Part shown: positions 44,836 to 54,147 of the stretch, piece by piece
How positions within the stretch are numbered: the stretch's first letter is position 1
Layout of the letters: each line of letters starts with the position of its first letter
Assembly: GCA_021166775.1 (NCBI GenBank)
Contig: JAJPEQ010000001.1
Span: 1-64,000, forward strand
Length of the DNA stretch: 64,000 nucleotides
Direction of reading: 5' to 3'
From: Comamonas sp.
GTDB lineage: Bacteria; Pseudomonadota; Gammaproteobacteria; Burkholderiales; Burkholderiaceae_C
Notes under the pieces: model-generated
Databases searched by the model: none
Told to the model about the DNA's origin: nothing
What the model saw: the letters and a program-made list of their open reading frames with translations, nothing else
Program-made: the position numbers and the translations under genes

Positions 44836-44935
44836 GGCAATTTCTCCTTGTTTAGTGCGGCAATGATAGAAGCGCGCCCGGCAAAGCGTTTGTCCGCTAC
44901 GCTTGCCGTCTTTCAACCCCTCTCAAGGAGATCGC

Positions 44936-45307
44936 ATGAGCGCCGCCATGACCGCCACCGATTACAAGGCACTGACCACCGCCATCTCGGCCAACGTGCG
45001 CCAGCTCAAGGAGAGCCTGCCCGACGTGATGGCGAGCTTCAACGCACTGGGCAAGGCGGCGCTCGCCCCCGGCGCGATCGATGCCAAGACCAAGGAGCTG
45101 ATTGCGCTGGCCATCGGCGTGGCCGCGCGCTGCGACGGCTGCCTGGGCTACCACACGCAGGCGCTCGCGCGCCTGGGCGCCACGCGCGAGGAAGTGCACG
45201 AAATGCTGGGTGTGGCCGTCTACATGGGCGGCGGGCCCTCGCTGATGTACGCGGCCAATACCGTGGCCGCCTTCGACGAGGCGCTGGCCAAGAGCCAGGC
45301 CAGGTGA
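44936..45307 (+). CDS. Carboxymuconolactone decarboxylase/AhpD-family protein
   Basis: A 123-residue all-helical protein with the AhpD-type redox motif RCDGCLGYHTQ (C-x2-C-x4-H) in GVAARCDGCLGYHTQALARL. Such small proteins are peroxidases or reductases for peroxiredoxins, or uncharacterised CMD-fold proteins. ATG at 44936 has a perfect AAGGAG site. It diverges from the SDR gene. Confidence 0.92.
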   Translation: MSAAMTATDYKALTTAISANVRQLKESLPDVMASFNALGKAALAPGAIDAKTKELIALAIGVAARCDGCLGYHTQALARLGATREEVHEMLGVAVYMGGGPSLMYAANTVAAFDEALAKSQAR

Positions 45308-45328
45308 CGCGGCGCGGCCCCGGCGCCG

Positions 45329-45916
45329 TCAGCCGCGGCGCACCTCGATGCTGTACAGCCCCCACGGGCACGGGGCGAAGCGCTCGTTGAGCGGCTTGTC
45401 CCTGAACGCGGCGAGGGTGTCGGCCTCGTACACCGCCCATTGCGGGCCCAGGCCCCCCAGTTCCAACGGCGAGCCATCCATGTCGAGCGCCACGATCATG
45501 CGCCACTGCAGAGCCTCGGCCAGCGCCACCGGCGCCGCGTAGCCATCGACCGCGCGCAAATCCAGCTGGATCCCGCTCCCGGCGTTCACGCCGGCGGCGG
45601 CCAGCACGTCCGCCAGCAGCGGGCCGCTCAGGACGTGCTTCTTCCCGTCGTATTCCACGGTCGGCGCTATGGTGCACGCCGGCAGGCGGCGCAGCGCCGG
45701 CGCATCGAACACCCAGGCGCGGCTGAACGCGATGCCGTGCTTGCCCATCATCTGGTCGCGAACGGGGTCGAACGGCCCCCGGTTGGTCCGCCCAACCGCA
45801 CCGCTCACGGTCAGCAGGCCAGGCAGCGCCCGGGGAGATCGCCCTGGCGATGCCGCCCACGCCGCCGATGCCAGGCCGGCGGCAGCAGCCCCGGCCAGCA
45901 AATCACGCTTGTTCAT
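45329..45916 (-). CDS. Exported molybdopterin-oxidoreductase-like small protein
   Basis: A 195-residue protein with an N-terminal export signal (MNKRDLLAGAAAAGLASAAW); KR rather than RR precedes the hydrophobic part, so Sec or Tat is open. The mature part (LPGLLTVSGAVGRTNRGPFD, TVEYDGKKHVLSGPLLADVL, MIVALDMDGSPLELGGLGPQ) resembles the sulfite-oxidase-type molybdopterin fold, but I see no clear cofactor Cys in the usual context, so activity is uncertain. ATG at 45916 has a GAAGGAG site. Confidence 0.7.
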   Translation of the reverse strand: MNKRDLLAGAAAAGLASAAWAASPGRSPRALPGLLTVSGAVGRTNRGPFDPVRDQMMGKHGIAFSRAWVFDAPALRRLPACTIAPTVEYDGKKHVLSGPLLADVLAAAGVNAGSGIQLDLRAVDGYAAPVALAEALQWRMIVALDMDGSPLELGGLGPQWAVYEADTLAAFRDKPLNERFAPCPWGLYSIEVRRG

Positions 45917-45948
45917 TGTCACGCTCCTTCACGATAACCCACATGTCC

Positions 45949-45968
45949 CGAGGACGAACCCGTCCTCG
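45949..45968 (-). other. Hairpin downstream of lolD
   Basis: CGAGGACG-AACC-CGTCCTCG is a perfect 8+8 inverted repeat 70 bases after the lolD stop and 32 bases before the next gene. No T-run follows on either strand, so it may mark an RNA end or processing site instead of an intrinsic terminator. Confidence 0.45.
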
Positions 45969-46038
45969 CGCCCTAGCCGTTGACACAGGCAGCCCGCCAC
46001 CGCGCCGGACCACGAACAGGCCGCCACGACACCCTCCG

Positions 46039-46705
<667 letters not shown>

Positions 46706-46713
<8 letters not shown>

Positions 46714-47959
46714 AGCGCAGCGCCTCGGCGGGGTTGACGCGGCTGGCGCGCCAGCTCGGGTAGAGCGTGGCCGCGAGCGCCATCAGCAGCGAGATGATCG
46801 CGATCGGCACGATGTCACCCTCCTGCGGGTCACTCGGCATGCGGCTGATGAGGTAGATGTCCTTGGGCAGGAAGGTCACGCCCAGCAGGTGCTCGATCGC
46901 GGGCACGATGACGTCGATGTTGAAGGCCACGAGCAGGCCCAGCAGCAGGCCCGCGAGCGTGCCGATCACGCCCACGGCCGCGCCCTGCACGACGAAGACG
47001 CCCATGATGCTGGCGGGGCTCGCGCCCAGGGTGCGCAGGATGGCGATGTCGGCACGCTTGTCCTGCACCGTCATCACCAGCGTGCTGACCAGATTGAACG
47101 CCGCCACCGCGACGATGAGCGTGAGGATGATGAACATCATGCGTTTTTCCACCTGCACGGCGGCGAACCAGGTGCGGTTCTGCTGCGTCCAGTCGCGGAT
47201 GAGCAGATTGCCCGAGAGCGTGTGCGCCAGCGTCTGCGTCACGCGCGGCGCCTCGTGCAGGTCCTTGAGCCGAACGCGCACACCCGTCGGCCCTTCGAGG
47301 CGAAACAGGCGCTCGGCGTCCTCATGGTGCAGCAGCACCAGCGCCGAGTCGTATTCGTAGTGGCCCGAGCGGAACATGCCCGAGACCGTCATCTGCTTGA
47401 GGCGCGGCACGATGCCCGCCGGAGTGATCTGCCCGCTGGGCGCCACCAGCGTGACCTTGTCGCCCACGCCCACGCCCAGCGAGCGTGCCAGGTCCACGCC
47501 CAGCACCACGTTGAAACTGCCGGGCGTGAGCGTGTCGATCGCGTGGCGGTTCTCGTCGGCGATCTCGGTCACCTGCCCCTCCTGCGCCGGGTCGATGCCG
47601 CGCACCATCACGCCCTTCATCTCATCGCCGCGCGCCAGCAGCGCCTGCGCCGACACGAAGGGCGCCGCGCCCACCACGTCGGGGTTGGCGCGCACCTCGG
47701 CCAGCGTGCGCGCCAGGTCGGGCAATGCCGCGCCGCCGGGCGCGAACACCTCGACGTGCGCGACGACGCTGAGCATGCGGTCGCGCACCTCTTTCTGGAA
47801 GCCGTTCATCACCGACAGCACGATGATGAGCGCGGCCACCCCCAGGGCGATGCCCAGCATGGACACGCCCGAGATGAAGGAGATGAAACCGTTGCGCCGC
47901 GTGGCGCGGCCGGCGCGGGTGTAGCGCCAGCCCAGGGCCAGCTCGTAGGGAATCTGCAT
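46706..47959 (-). CDS. lolC: Lipoprotein-releasing ABC transporter permease (LolC/LolE)
   Basis: A 417-residue permease with four membrane helices: one near 25-48 ([20 protein letters not shown]), a large periplasmic domain (about 50-265) and three near the C-terminus ([60 protein letters not shown]). MacB/FtsX-like fold. Only one permease gene is present in this operon, so the complex may use a homodimer or a partner elsewhere. It diverges from the rpfE-like gene with 62 bases between. Confidence 0.94.
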
Positions 47960-48021
47960 GTTCGCGGTTCAGTCGCCCTGATGGGGCGGGGGCGATTGTG
48001 GCATCCCGGACAATACGGCCC

Positions 48022-48948
48022 ATGCCATCCGTGCGCCATCTCCTGATTCCCATGGCCGCGAGCACGATGCCCGGTTGCGAGCAGGCCCTGCAAGGCCTGC
48101 GGCTGCCGCAACTCGAACGCCTGCTCTCGCGCCTGAGCCTCATCGACACCGACACCGGCCAGGAGACCGACTACGCGCCACCGCACGAGCGCGCGCTGGC
48201 GCGGCTGCTGGGCCTGCCCGAACGGGCCACACCCTGGGCCGCGTGGCGCCAACGCCTGACGGGCAGCGGCTGCGCCTGGCTCACGCCCTGCCAGTGGCAG
48301 ATCGGCGCCGACCACGTGACGCTGATGCACCCCGACCGGCTCGGCCTGAGCGAGGCCGATTCGCGCGCGCTCATGGACGTCGTCGCACCCTGGCTGGCGC
48401 AGGACGGCCACACGCTCACCTGGCTCGCGCCGACGCGCTGGCTGGTGCAGGGGCCGCTGTTCGCCGAGCTGGAGTGCGCGCCGCTGGACCGCGTGATGGG
48501 GCGCGACGTGCGCGTGTGGATGCCGCGCGGCCCGCGCAGCATGCTGGTGCAGCGCCTGAACAGCGAGCTGCAGATGCTGCTCTACACCCACCCCTGGAGC
48601 GAGGCGCGCGCCGCGCAGGGGCTCGCGCTCGTCAACGCCTTCTGGGTGCACGGCGCGGGCGCGCTCGCCACCCTGCCCGCCGAAGCCGCCGAGCCCGAAA
48701 TGCCCATGTCGCTGTACGACGCCGCGCTGCGCCAGGACTGGACGGCGTGGACCGCCGCGTGGCAGGCGCTGGATCGCGGCGCGGTGAGCGAGTTGCTGGC
48801 GCACGCGGCGCAAGGCGGCACGGCGCAGCTCACGCTCTGCGGCGAGCGCTCTGCCCTGCAGTTCAGCAACGCCCACCGTGGCTTCGGCGAGAAAATTGTG
48901 AGTCTTTTTCAGCGCAAACGCTTTTCTGATCTGCGCGAGCAGCTATGA
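48022..48948 (+). CDS. RpfE-like uncharacterised protein
   Basis: A 308-residue soluble protein of the family annotated as RpfE-type regulatory or phosphoglycerate-mutase-like proteins, usually next to recJ as here. Conserved-looking segments: HLLIPMAASTMPGCEQALQG, WLTPCQWQIGADHVTLMHPD, LTWLAPTRWLVQGPLF, RLNSELQMLLYTHPW, NAFWVHGAG. Function is unknown. ATG at 48022 has no ribosome site but a -10-like GACAAT (48009-48014) directly before it. The last codons (FQRKRFSDLREQL) lie in a dispersed repeat, and the stop overlaps the recJ start (ATGA). Confidence 0.8.
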   Translation: MPSVRHLLIPMAASTMPGCEQALQGLRLPQLERLLSRLSLIDTDTGQETDYAPPHERALARLLGLPERATPWAAWRQRLTGSGCAWLTPCQWQIGADHVTLMHPDRLGLSEADSRALMDVVAPWLAQDGHTLTWLAPTRWLVQGPLFAELECAPLDRVMGRDVRVWMPRGPRSMLVQRLNSELQMLLYTHPWSEARAAQGLALVNAFWVHGAGALATLPAEAAEPEMPMSLYDAALRQDWTAWTAAWQALDRGAVSELLAHAAQGGTAQLTLCGERSALQFSNAHRGFGEKIVSLFQRKRFSDLREQL

Positions 48949-48950
48949 AA
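48904..48950. repeat. Dispersed ATAGCT repeat, divergent copy at the recJ start
   Basis: On the minus strand: TTTTCATAGCTGCTCGCGC, then AAAAGCG and, further on, AAAAAG. It covers the end of the rpfE-like gene, and the recJ ATG (48945-48947) is formed by its AGCTATGAAAA end. It is the least conserved of the copies reported. Confidence 0.5.
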
Positions 48951-50660
48951 ATCGTGAATCGCGACGTGCCGCCGCGCGTGGCCTGGGCGCTGGAGCAGGC
49001 GGGCGTGCACCCGCTGCTGGCGCGCCTGTATGCGGCGCGCGGCGTGCGCTCGGCCGACGAGCTCGATCCGGCGCTGACGCGGCTGCTGGCGCCCGCCACG
49101 CTCAAGGGCGCGGGTGAAGCCGCCCGGCTGCTGGCCGACGCGATCGCGCGCGACGCGCGCATCTGCATCGTGGCCGATTACGACTGCGACGGCGCCACCG
49201 CCTGCGCCGTGGCACTGCGCGGCCTGCGCCTGCTGGGCGCGCGCCAGGTCCAGTATCTCGTGCCCGACCGCGTGGTCGACGGCTACGGCCTCACCGCCAC
49301 TATCGCTGAGCGCGTGGCCGCGCGCGGCGCCGATCTGCTCATCACCGTGGACAACGGCATCGCCAGCATCGAGGGCGTGCGCCGCGCGCGCGCGCTGGGC
49401 CTGGCGGTGCTGATCACCGACCACCACCTGCCCGCCGCCGAGCTGCCCGCGGCAGAAGCCATCGTCAACCCCAACCAGCCGGGCTGCGGCTTCGAGAGCA
49501 AGGCCATCGCGGGCGTGGGCGTGATGTTCTACGTGCTGCTGGCGCTGCGCGCCGAGCTGCGCGCGCGCGGCGTGTTCGACGCCGCGCGCCAGCCGCGCCT
49601 GGAGCCGCTGCTGGCGCTGGTGGCACTGGGCACCGTGGCCGACGTGGTGCGGCTCGACGCCAACAACCGCCGCCTCGTCGCGCAGGGCCTCAGGCGCGTG
49701 CGCGCCGGGCACATGCCCGCAGGCATGGCGGCGCTCTTTCAGGCGGCCGGACGCAGGGCGGCGCAGGCGACGACCTTCGACTTCGGCTTTGCGCTCGGCC
49801 CGCGCATCAACGCCGCCGGGCGCCTGGCGGACATGTCGCTGGGCATCGAGCTGCTCACCACCGACGACGCGCAGCGCGCCGGACAGCTCGCGCGTGAACT
49901 CGACGCGATCAACCGTGAGCGCCGCGAAATCGAGGGCGGCATGCGCGAGCAGGCGCTGCAGGTGATCGACGAGCGCTTCGCGGCGCTGGAGGCACCGTCT
50001 TCGGCGCTGTGCGTCTTCGACGAGAGTTTTCACGAGGGCGTGGTCGGCATCGTCGCCTCGCGCCTGAAGGACAAATTCCACCGCCCGAGCTTCGTCTTCG
50101 CGCCCAGCACCGCGCCGGGGCACGCGCACGAACTCAAGGGCTCGGGCCGCTCGGTGCCGGGCTTTCATCTGCGCGACGCGCTCGACCTCGTGGCCAAGCG
50201 CCACCCGAACGTGCTGCTGCGCTTTGGCGGCCACGCGATGGCGGCGGGCTGCACCATCGCGGCGGAGCACTTCGCCACCTTCGAGCGTGCGTTTGCCGAG
50301 GTGGCCGAGCAGGGGCTGGATGCGGCCATGCTCACGCGCCGGCTGGAAACGGACGGGCCGCTGGCGCCCGAATACCTGCGCGCCGACCTCGTGGAGCTGC
50401 TCGCGGGCGAGGTCTGGGGCCAGGGCTTTGCGCCGCCCACCTTCTGCGATGAGGTGCGCATCACCAGCCAGCGCCTCGTGGGCGAGGCCAGGAACCACCT
50501 GCAGCTCAAGCTCGAATACCAGGGGCGGGACGTGGACGCGATCTGGTTCTCGCGCACCGAGCCACTGCCCGAGCGACCGCTGCTGGCGTTTCGCCTGGAC
50601 GTGAACGAATGGCGCGGCGAGCGGCGCGTGCAATTGCTGGTGGAGGGAGCACAAATCTGA
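48945..50660 (+). CDS. recJ: Single-stranded-DNA exonuclease RecJ
   Basis: 5'-3' ssDNA exonuclease for recombination and mismatch repair. 571 residues: DHH motifs VADYDCDGATACAVAL, LITVDNGIAS and VLITDHHLPAAELPA; then the DHHA1 domain with GVVGIVASRLKDKFHRPSF and RFGGHAMAAGCTI. ATGA overlap with the rpfE-like gene; the start codon is contributed by a dispersed repeat copy. Confidence 0.97.
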   Translation: MKIVNRDVPPRVAWALEQAGVHPLLARLYAARGVRSADELDPALTRLLAPATLKGAGEAARLLADAIARDARICIVADYDCDGATACAVALRGLRLLGARQVQYLVPDRVVDGYGLTATIAERVAARGADLLITVDNGIASIEGVRRARALGLAVLITDHHLPAAELPAAEAIVNPNQPGCGFESKAIAGVGVMFYVLLALRAELRARGVFDAARQPRLEPLLALVALGTVADVVRLDANNRRLVAQGLRRVRAGHMPAGMAALFQAAGRRAAQATTFDFGFALGPRINAAGRLADMSLGIELLTTDDAQRAGQLARELDAINRERREIEGGMREQALQVIDERFAALEAPSSALCVFDESFHEGVVGIVASRLKDKFHRPSFVFAPSTAPGHAHELKGSGRSVPGFHLRDALDLVAKRHPNVLLRFGGHAMAAGCTIAAEHFATFERAFAEVAEQGLDAAMLTRRLETDGPLAPEYLRADLVELLAGEVWGQGFAPPTFCDEVRITSQRLVGEARNHLQLKLEYQGRDVDAIWFSRTEPLPERPLLAFRLDVNEWRGERRVQLLVEGAQI

Positions 50661-50668
50661 GCGCTTCC

Positions 50669-50674
50669 TAAAAT
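50669..50674 (+). promoter_or_regulatory. Predicted -10 box of the PHP gene (leaderless geometry)
   Basis: TAAAAT ends 6 bases before the ATG at 50681; the predicted first transcribed base is the A of the start codon. No Shine-Dalgarno sequence is seen there. Confidence 0.5.
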
Positions 50675-50680
50675 GCAGGC

Positions 50681-51544
50681 ATGTCTACCTCCCTGCGCGC
50701 CGACCTGCACTGCCACTCGACGATGTCCGATGGCACCCTCACGCCCGAAGAGCTGGCGACGCGCGCGCATGGCCGGGGTGTCGCGCTCTGGGCGCTGACC
50801 GACCACGACGAGGTGGCCGGCCAGCAGCGTGCGGCGCACGCAGCGGCACGGCTGGGCATCGATTACCTCACGGGCGTGGAAGTGTCGGTGACGTTCGCCG
50901 ACACCACGGTGCACATCGTCGGCCTGGGGTTCGACGCCGACAACGCGGCGCTGGTGCAGGGCCTGGCGACCACGCGCGGCGGACGCGACGAACGCGGGCG
51001 CGAAATGGCGGCGCAGCTCGATGCCGCCGGCATCCACGGCGCCTACGAAGGCGCGATGCGCTACGCGGGCAACCCCGCGCTGCTGGCGCGCCCGCACTTC
51101 GCACGCTACATCGTCGAGCAAGGCGTCTGCGCCGACGTGAGCGAGGTGTTTCGCAAATACCTCACCAGAGGCAAGCCCGGCTACGTGCCCCATCGCTGGG
51201 CGCAACTGAGCGATGCGGTGCGCTGGATCACCGAGGCGGGCGGCATCGCGGTGATCGCGCACCCGGGGCGCTATCCCTTCACGGCCAACGAGGAATACGC
51301 ACTCTTCACCGACTTCAAGGCCCACGGCGGACAGGGCGTGGAGGTGGTGACGGGCAGCCACACGCCGGCGGAGTACGCCACCTACGCCGACATGGCGCGC
51401 GAGTTCGATCTGCTCGCCTCCACCGGCAGCGACTTTCACAGCCCCGACGAATCTCACGCCGACCTGGGATCGCTGCCGCCCCTGCCGCCGGGGCTGACCC
51501 CCGTCTGGGAACCACTGGCCCACCGCATCCGGCACGCCCACTGA
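50681..51544 (+). CDS. PHP-domain phosphoesterase (RNase AM/YciV type)
   Basis: A 287-residue metal-dependent phosphoesterase. PHP motifs: DLHCHSTMSDGTLTP, LTDHDEV, GVEVS, PHFARYIVEQG, IAHPGRYPF and TGSDFHSPDE. E. coli YciV (RNase AM) matures 5' ends of rRNAs and related enzymes hydrolyse 3',5'-bisphosphonucleotides; which activity applies here is not determined. Its position between recJ and a YciO-type gene is common in betaproteobacteria. Confidence 0.92.
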   Translation: MSTSLRADLHCHSTMSDGTLTPEELATRAHGRGVALWALTDHDEVAGQQRAAHAAARLGIDYLTGVEVSVTFADTTVHIVGLGFDADNAALVQGLATTRGGRDERGREMAAQLDAAGIHGAYEGAMRYAGNPALLARPHFARYIVEQGVCADVSEVFRKYLTRGKPGYVPHRWAQLSDAVRWITEAGGIAVIAHPGRYPFTANEEYALFTDFKAHGGQGVEVVTGSHTPAEYATYADMAREFDLLASTGSDFHSPDESHADLGSLPPLPPGLTPVWEPLAHRIRHAH

Positions 51545-51554
51545 AGCTCCCGCC

Positions 51555-52190
51555 ATGGCCCAATACTTCGAAGTCCACCCCGACAACCCGCAGCCGCGTC
51601 TGCTCAAGCAGGCGAGCACGCTCCTGGCCGGGGGCGGCATCCTGGCCGTGCCCACGGATTCGAGCTATGCCCTCGTGTGCCAGCTCGACGACAAGGCCGC
51701 GGCCGACCGCCTGCGCCGCATTCGCCAGGTCGATGAAAAACACCATCTCACGCTGCTGTGCCGCGACCTGTCGGAGCTGGCCACCTACGCGCACGTGGAC
51801 AACCGCCAGTACCGACTGCTCAAGCTCGCCACGCCCGGCCCCTACACCTTCATCCTGGACGCCACCAAGGAAGTGCCGCGGCGACTGAGCCACCCGCAGC
51901 GCAAGACCATCGGCCTGCGCGTGCCCACACGCAGCACCACGCTGATGCTGCTGCAACTGCACGGCGCGCCGCTGCTGTCCACCACGCTGATCGCGCCCGG
52001 CGAGACCGAGCCGATGAACGATCCTCAGGAGATCCGCGAGCGCTTTGAAAAGCTCATCGACGGCATCGTCGATTCGGGCGCCTGCCCGCTGCAGCCCACC
52101 ACGGTGCTCGATCTCACGCCCATGGGCACGGGCGGCGACCCGATCGTGGTGCGCGAGGGGCGCGGCAGCCTGCAGGCACTGGGGCTTTGA
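51555..52190 (+). CDS. Sua5/YciO/YrdC-family protein
   Basis: A 211-residue protein with the YrdC fold. LAVPTDSSYALVCQLDDKAA and LRRIRQVDEKHHLTLLCRDL carry the basic residues that bind RNA and ATP; GPYTFILDATKEVPRRLSHP and KTIGLRVPTRSTTLMLLQLH are further family segments. It is closest to the YciO branch, whose role in threonylcarbamoyl-tRNA synthesis is uncertain compared with TsaC. It follows the PHP gene by 10 bases. Confidence 0.9.
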   Translation: MAQYFEVHPDNPQPRLLKQASTLLAGGGILAVPTDSSYALVCQLDDKAAADRLRRIRQVDEKHHLTLLCRDLSELATYAHVDNRQYRLLKLATPGPYTFILDATKEVPRRLSHPQRKTIGLRVPTRSTTLMLLQLHGAPLLSTTLIAPGETEPMNDPQEIRERFEKLIDGIVDSGACPLQPTTVLDLTPMGTGGDPIVVREGRGSLQALGL

Positions 52191-52203
52191 ACGCGCACCG
52201 CCG

Positions 52204-52665
52204 CTACAGCGGCAGCACGTGCGTGCGCTTGATTTCCTTGAGCACGAAGTTGGTGGAAATCTCGCGCACGCCGGGCAGCGCGCGAAGCGTGGTGCGCACG
52301 TAATCCGAAAACGCCTGCAGGTCGGGCGCGACAACTTCGAGCTGGTAGTCGAAGCGACCCGAGAGGTTGTGGCAGGCGAGCACCTCGCGCGCGGCGGCGA
52401 TCTCGCGCTCGAACGCGGCCATGGTCTGGGGCGTGTGGTCCTGCATCGTCAGATGCACGAAGCCCAGCACCCCGAGCCCCACGATCTTGCGCTCGAGATG
52501 GGCGTGGTAGCCCTCGATCACGCCGCTGTCTTCCAGGCGCCGGATGCGCCGCCAGCACGGCGAGGTCGACAGCGAAACCGATTCCGCGAGCTCGCCCACG
52601 GTGGCGCGCCCGTCGCGCTGCAGCGCATCGAGCAAGCAGCGGTCGGTGGCGTCGAGGTCAATCAT
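52204..52665 (-). CDS. Lrp/AsnC-family regulator of methionine degradation (MdeR-like)
   Basis: A 153-residue Lrp-family regulator: N-terminal helix-turn-helix VGELAESVSLSTSPCWRRIR and C-terminal RAM/ligand domain (GLGVLGFVHLTMQDHTPQTM ... VVAPDLQAFSDYVRTTLRAL). It is divergent from a methionine gamma-lyase gene, matching mdeR in Pseudomonas putida, an Lrp-type activator of mdeA. ATG at 52665 has GGTGA upstream; an alternative start at 52677 adds four residues. It probably binds the AT-rich boxes between the two genes. Confidence 0.9.
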   Translation of the reverse strand: MIDLDATDRCLLDALQRDGRATVGELAESVSLSTSPCWRRIRRLEDSGVIEGYHAHLERKIVGLGVLGFVHLTMQDHTPQTMAAFEREIAAAREVLACHNLSGRFDYQLEVVAPDLQAFSDYVRTTLRALPGVREISTNFVLKEIKRTHVLPL

Positions 52666-52687
52666 GCTCATCACCATGAATCCAAAG

Positions 52688-52738
52688 GAAATTTTTACCC
52701 TTTTATCACGCTTGCATGCGGTATTGAGCGAAATTTTT
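52688..52738. promoter_or_regulatory. Paired GAAATTTTT boxes, probable Lrp-type binding sites
   Basis: GAAATTTTT occurs at 52688-52696 and 52730-52738, 42 bases apart, which is four helical turns. AT-rich boxes in phase are the usual target of Lrp octamers. They lie between the divergent regulator and methionine gamma-lyase genes. Confidence 0.6.
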
Positions 52739-52793
52739 CCGCACCAAACGCCAAACAATGGTGCGCATCACACATCCATCGCAGGAGCCTCCC

Positions 52794-54056
52794 ATGGCCC
52801 AGAGCACCCCGCACGGCGCCGGTTTTTCCACCCGCGCCATCCACCACGGCTACCACCCGGCCGACAACCAGGGCGCACTGGTGCCGCCGATTCACACCTC
52901 GGCCACCTGGGTGTTTCCGGACACGGCCTACGGCGCGCGCTGCTTTGCCGGCGAGGAGAAGGGCTACGTCTACACGCGCATCTCCAACCCCACGCTGGCG
53001 CTGCTCGAAGGGCGCCTGGCCAGCCTGGAGCAGGGTGCGGCGGCCGTGGTCTTCGGCTCGGGCATGGGGGCGATCACCGCCACGCTCTGGTCCATGCTCG
53101 CGCCCGGCGACGAAGTCCTCACCGACCAGACGCTCTACGGCTGCACCTTCGCCTTTCTGCACCATGGCATCGGGCACTTTGGCGTGCAGGTGCGCCACGT
53201 GGACATGACCGACCCGGCGCAGGTGGCCGCCGCCATGAGCGACAAGACCCGCGTGGTCTACCTCGAATCGCCCGCCAACCCGAACATGCGCCTGGCGGAC
53301 ATCGCCGCCATCGCCGAACTCACCCACGCCCGGGGCGCGAAGCTGGTGGTGGACAACACCTATTGCTCGCCCTACCTGCAGCAGCCCCTGACGCTGGGCG
53401 CGGACGTGAGCGTGCACTCGATGACCAAGTACCTGAGCGGCCACGGCGATGTGACGGCGGGCGCCGCGATCTTTGCCGATGCCGAGCTGGCGCAGCGCGT
53501 GCGCCTGGTCGGCCTCAAGGACATGACAGGCGCCGTGATGTCGCCGCAGGACGCGCACCTCGTGATGCGCGGCCTGAAGACGCTGGCGCTGCGCATGGAC
53601 CGCCACTGCGAGAACGCGCAGAAGATAGCGCGCTTCATCGAGGCGCACCCGGCCACCGAGCGGGTTCATTACCCGGGCCTGGCAAGCTTTGCCCAGCACC
53701 CGCTCGCGCGCCGCCAGATGCGGCAGATGGGCGGCATGATGGCCTTCGAGCTGCACGGCGGCCTGCAGGCGGGCATCCGCTTCATGGATGCGCTCACGCT
53801 CGTCGCGCGCGCCGTGAGCCTGGGCGACGCCGAGACCCTGGCGCAGCACCCGGCGAGCATGACGCACTCCACCTACACGCCCGAGGAGCGTGCCGCGCAC
53901 GGCATCTCCGAGGGGCTGGTGCGCCTGTCCGTCGGGCTGGAAGACGTGGAGGACATCCTCGCCGACATCGGGCAGGCGCTGGACTCGGTGCATGCGGCCC
54001 ACATCGGCGCGGGCCCACGCCGCGCGGCGGCGGCCGGGCGCGCGGCCACGATCTGA
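52794..54056 (+). CDS. mdeA: Methionine gamma-lyase
   Basis: PLP enzyme that cleaves methionine to methanethiol, ammonia and 2-oxobutyrate. 420 residues of the Cys/Met-metabolism PLP family: FSTRAIHHGYHPADNQGALV, YTRISNPTLALLEGRLASLE, SGMGAITATLWSMLAPGD, VDNTYCSPYLQQPLTLGADV, PLP-Lys in HSMTKYLSGHGD. The Tyr in TLYGCTFAFLHHGIGHFGV and the Cys in DNTYCSPYLQ fit the family. ATG at 52794 has AGGAG. Cystathionine gamma-lyase or synthase is the alternative, but the mdeR and mdeB neighbours favour MGL. Confidence 0.9.
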   Translation: MAQSTPHGAGFSTRAIHHGYHPADNQGALVPPIHTSATWVFPDTAYGARCFAGEEKGYVYTRISNPTLALLEGRLASLEQGAAAVVFGSGMGAITATLWSMLAPGDEVLTDQTLYGCTFAFLHHGIGHFGVQVRHVDMTDPAQVAAAMSDKTRVVYLESPANPNMRLADIAAIAELTHARGAKLVVDNTYCSPYLQQPLTLGADVSVHSMTKYLSGHGDVTAGAAIFADAELAQRVRLVGLKDMTGAVMSPQDAHLVMRGLKTLALRMDRHCENAQKIARFIEAHPATERVHYPGLASFAQHPLARRQMRQMGGMMAFELHGGLQAGIRFMDALTLVARAVSLGDAETLAQHPASMTHSTYTPEERAAHGISEGLVRLSVGLEDVEDILADIGQALDSVHAAHIGAGPRRAAAAGRAATI

Positions 54057-54147
54057 GACACTTGCGCGGCCCGGCGCGCACCAGGGGACTTGCCAAACGC
54101 AGGGGATTGCGGCACACCTTGGCCATGACCCCGCGCACAGGACTGCC

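Noticed and set aside
45971-45976. TTGACA near 45971 as a promoter -35
   Set aside because: No -10 at the right distance on the plus strand and no rightward gene follows; lolD lies on the opposite strand.
48909-50654. A 581-codon open frame antisense to recJ
   Set aside because: Same shadow effect; RecJ motifs are complete on the plus strand.
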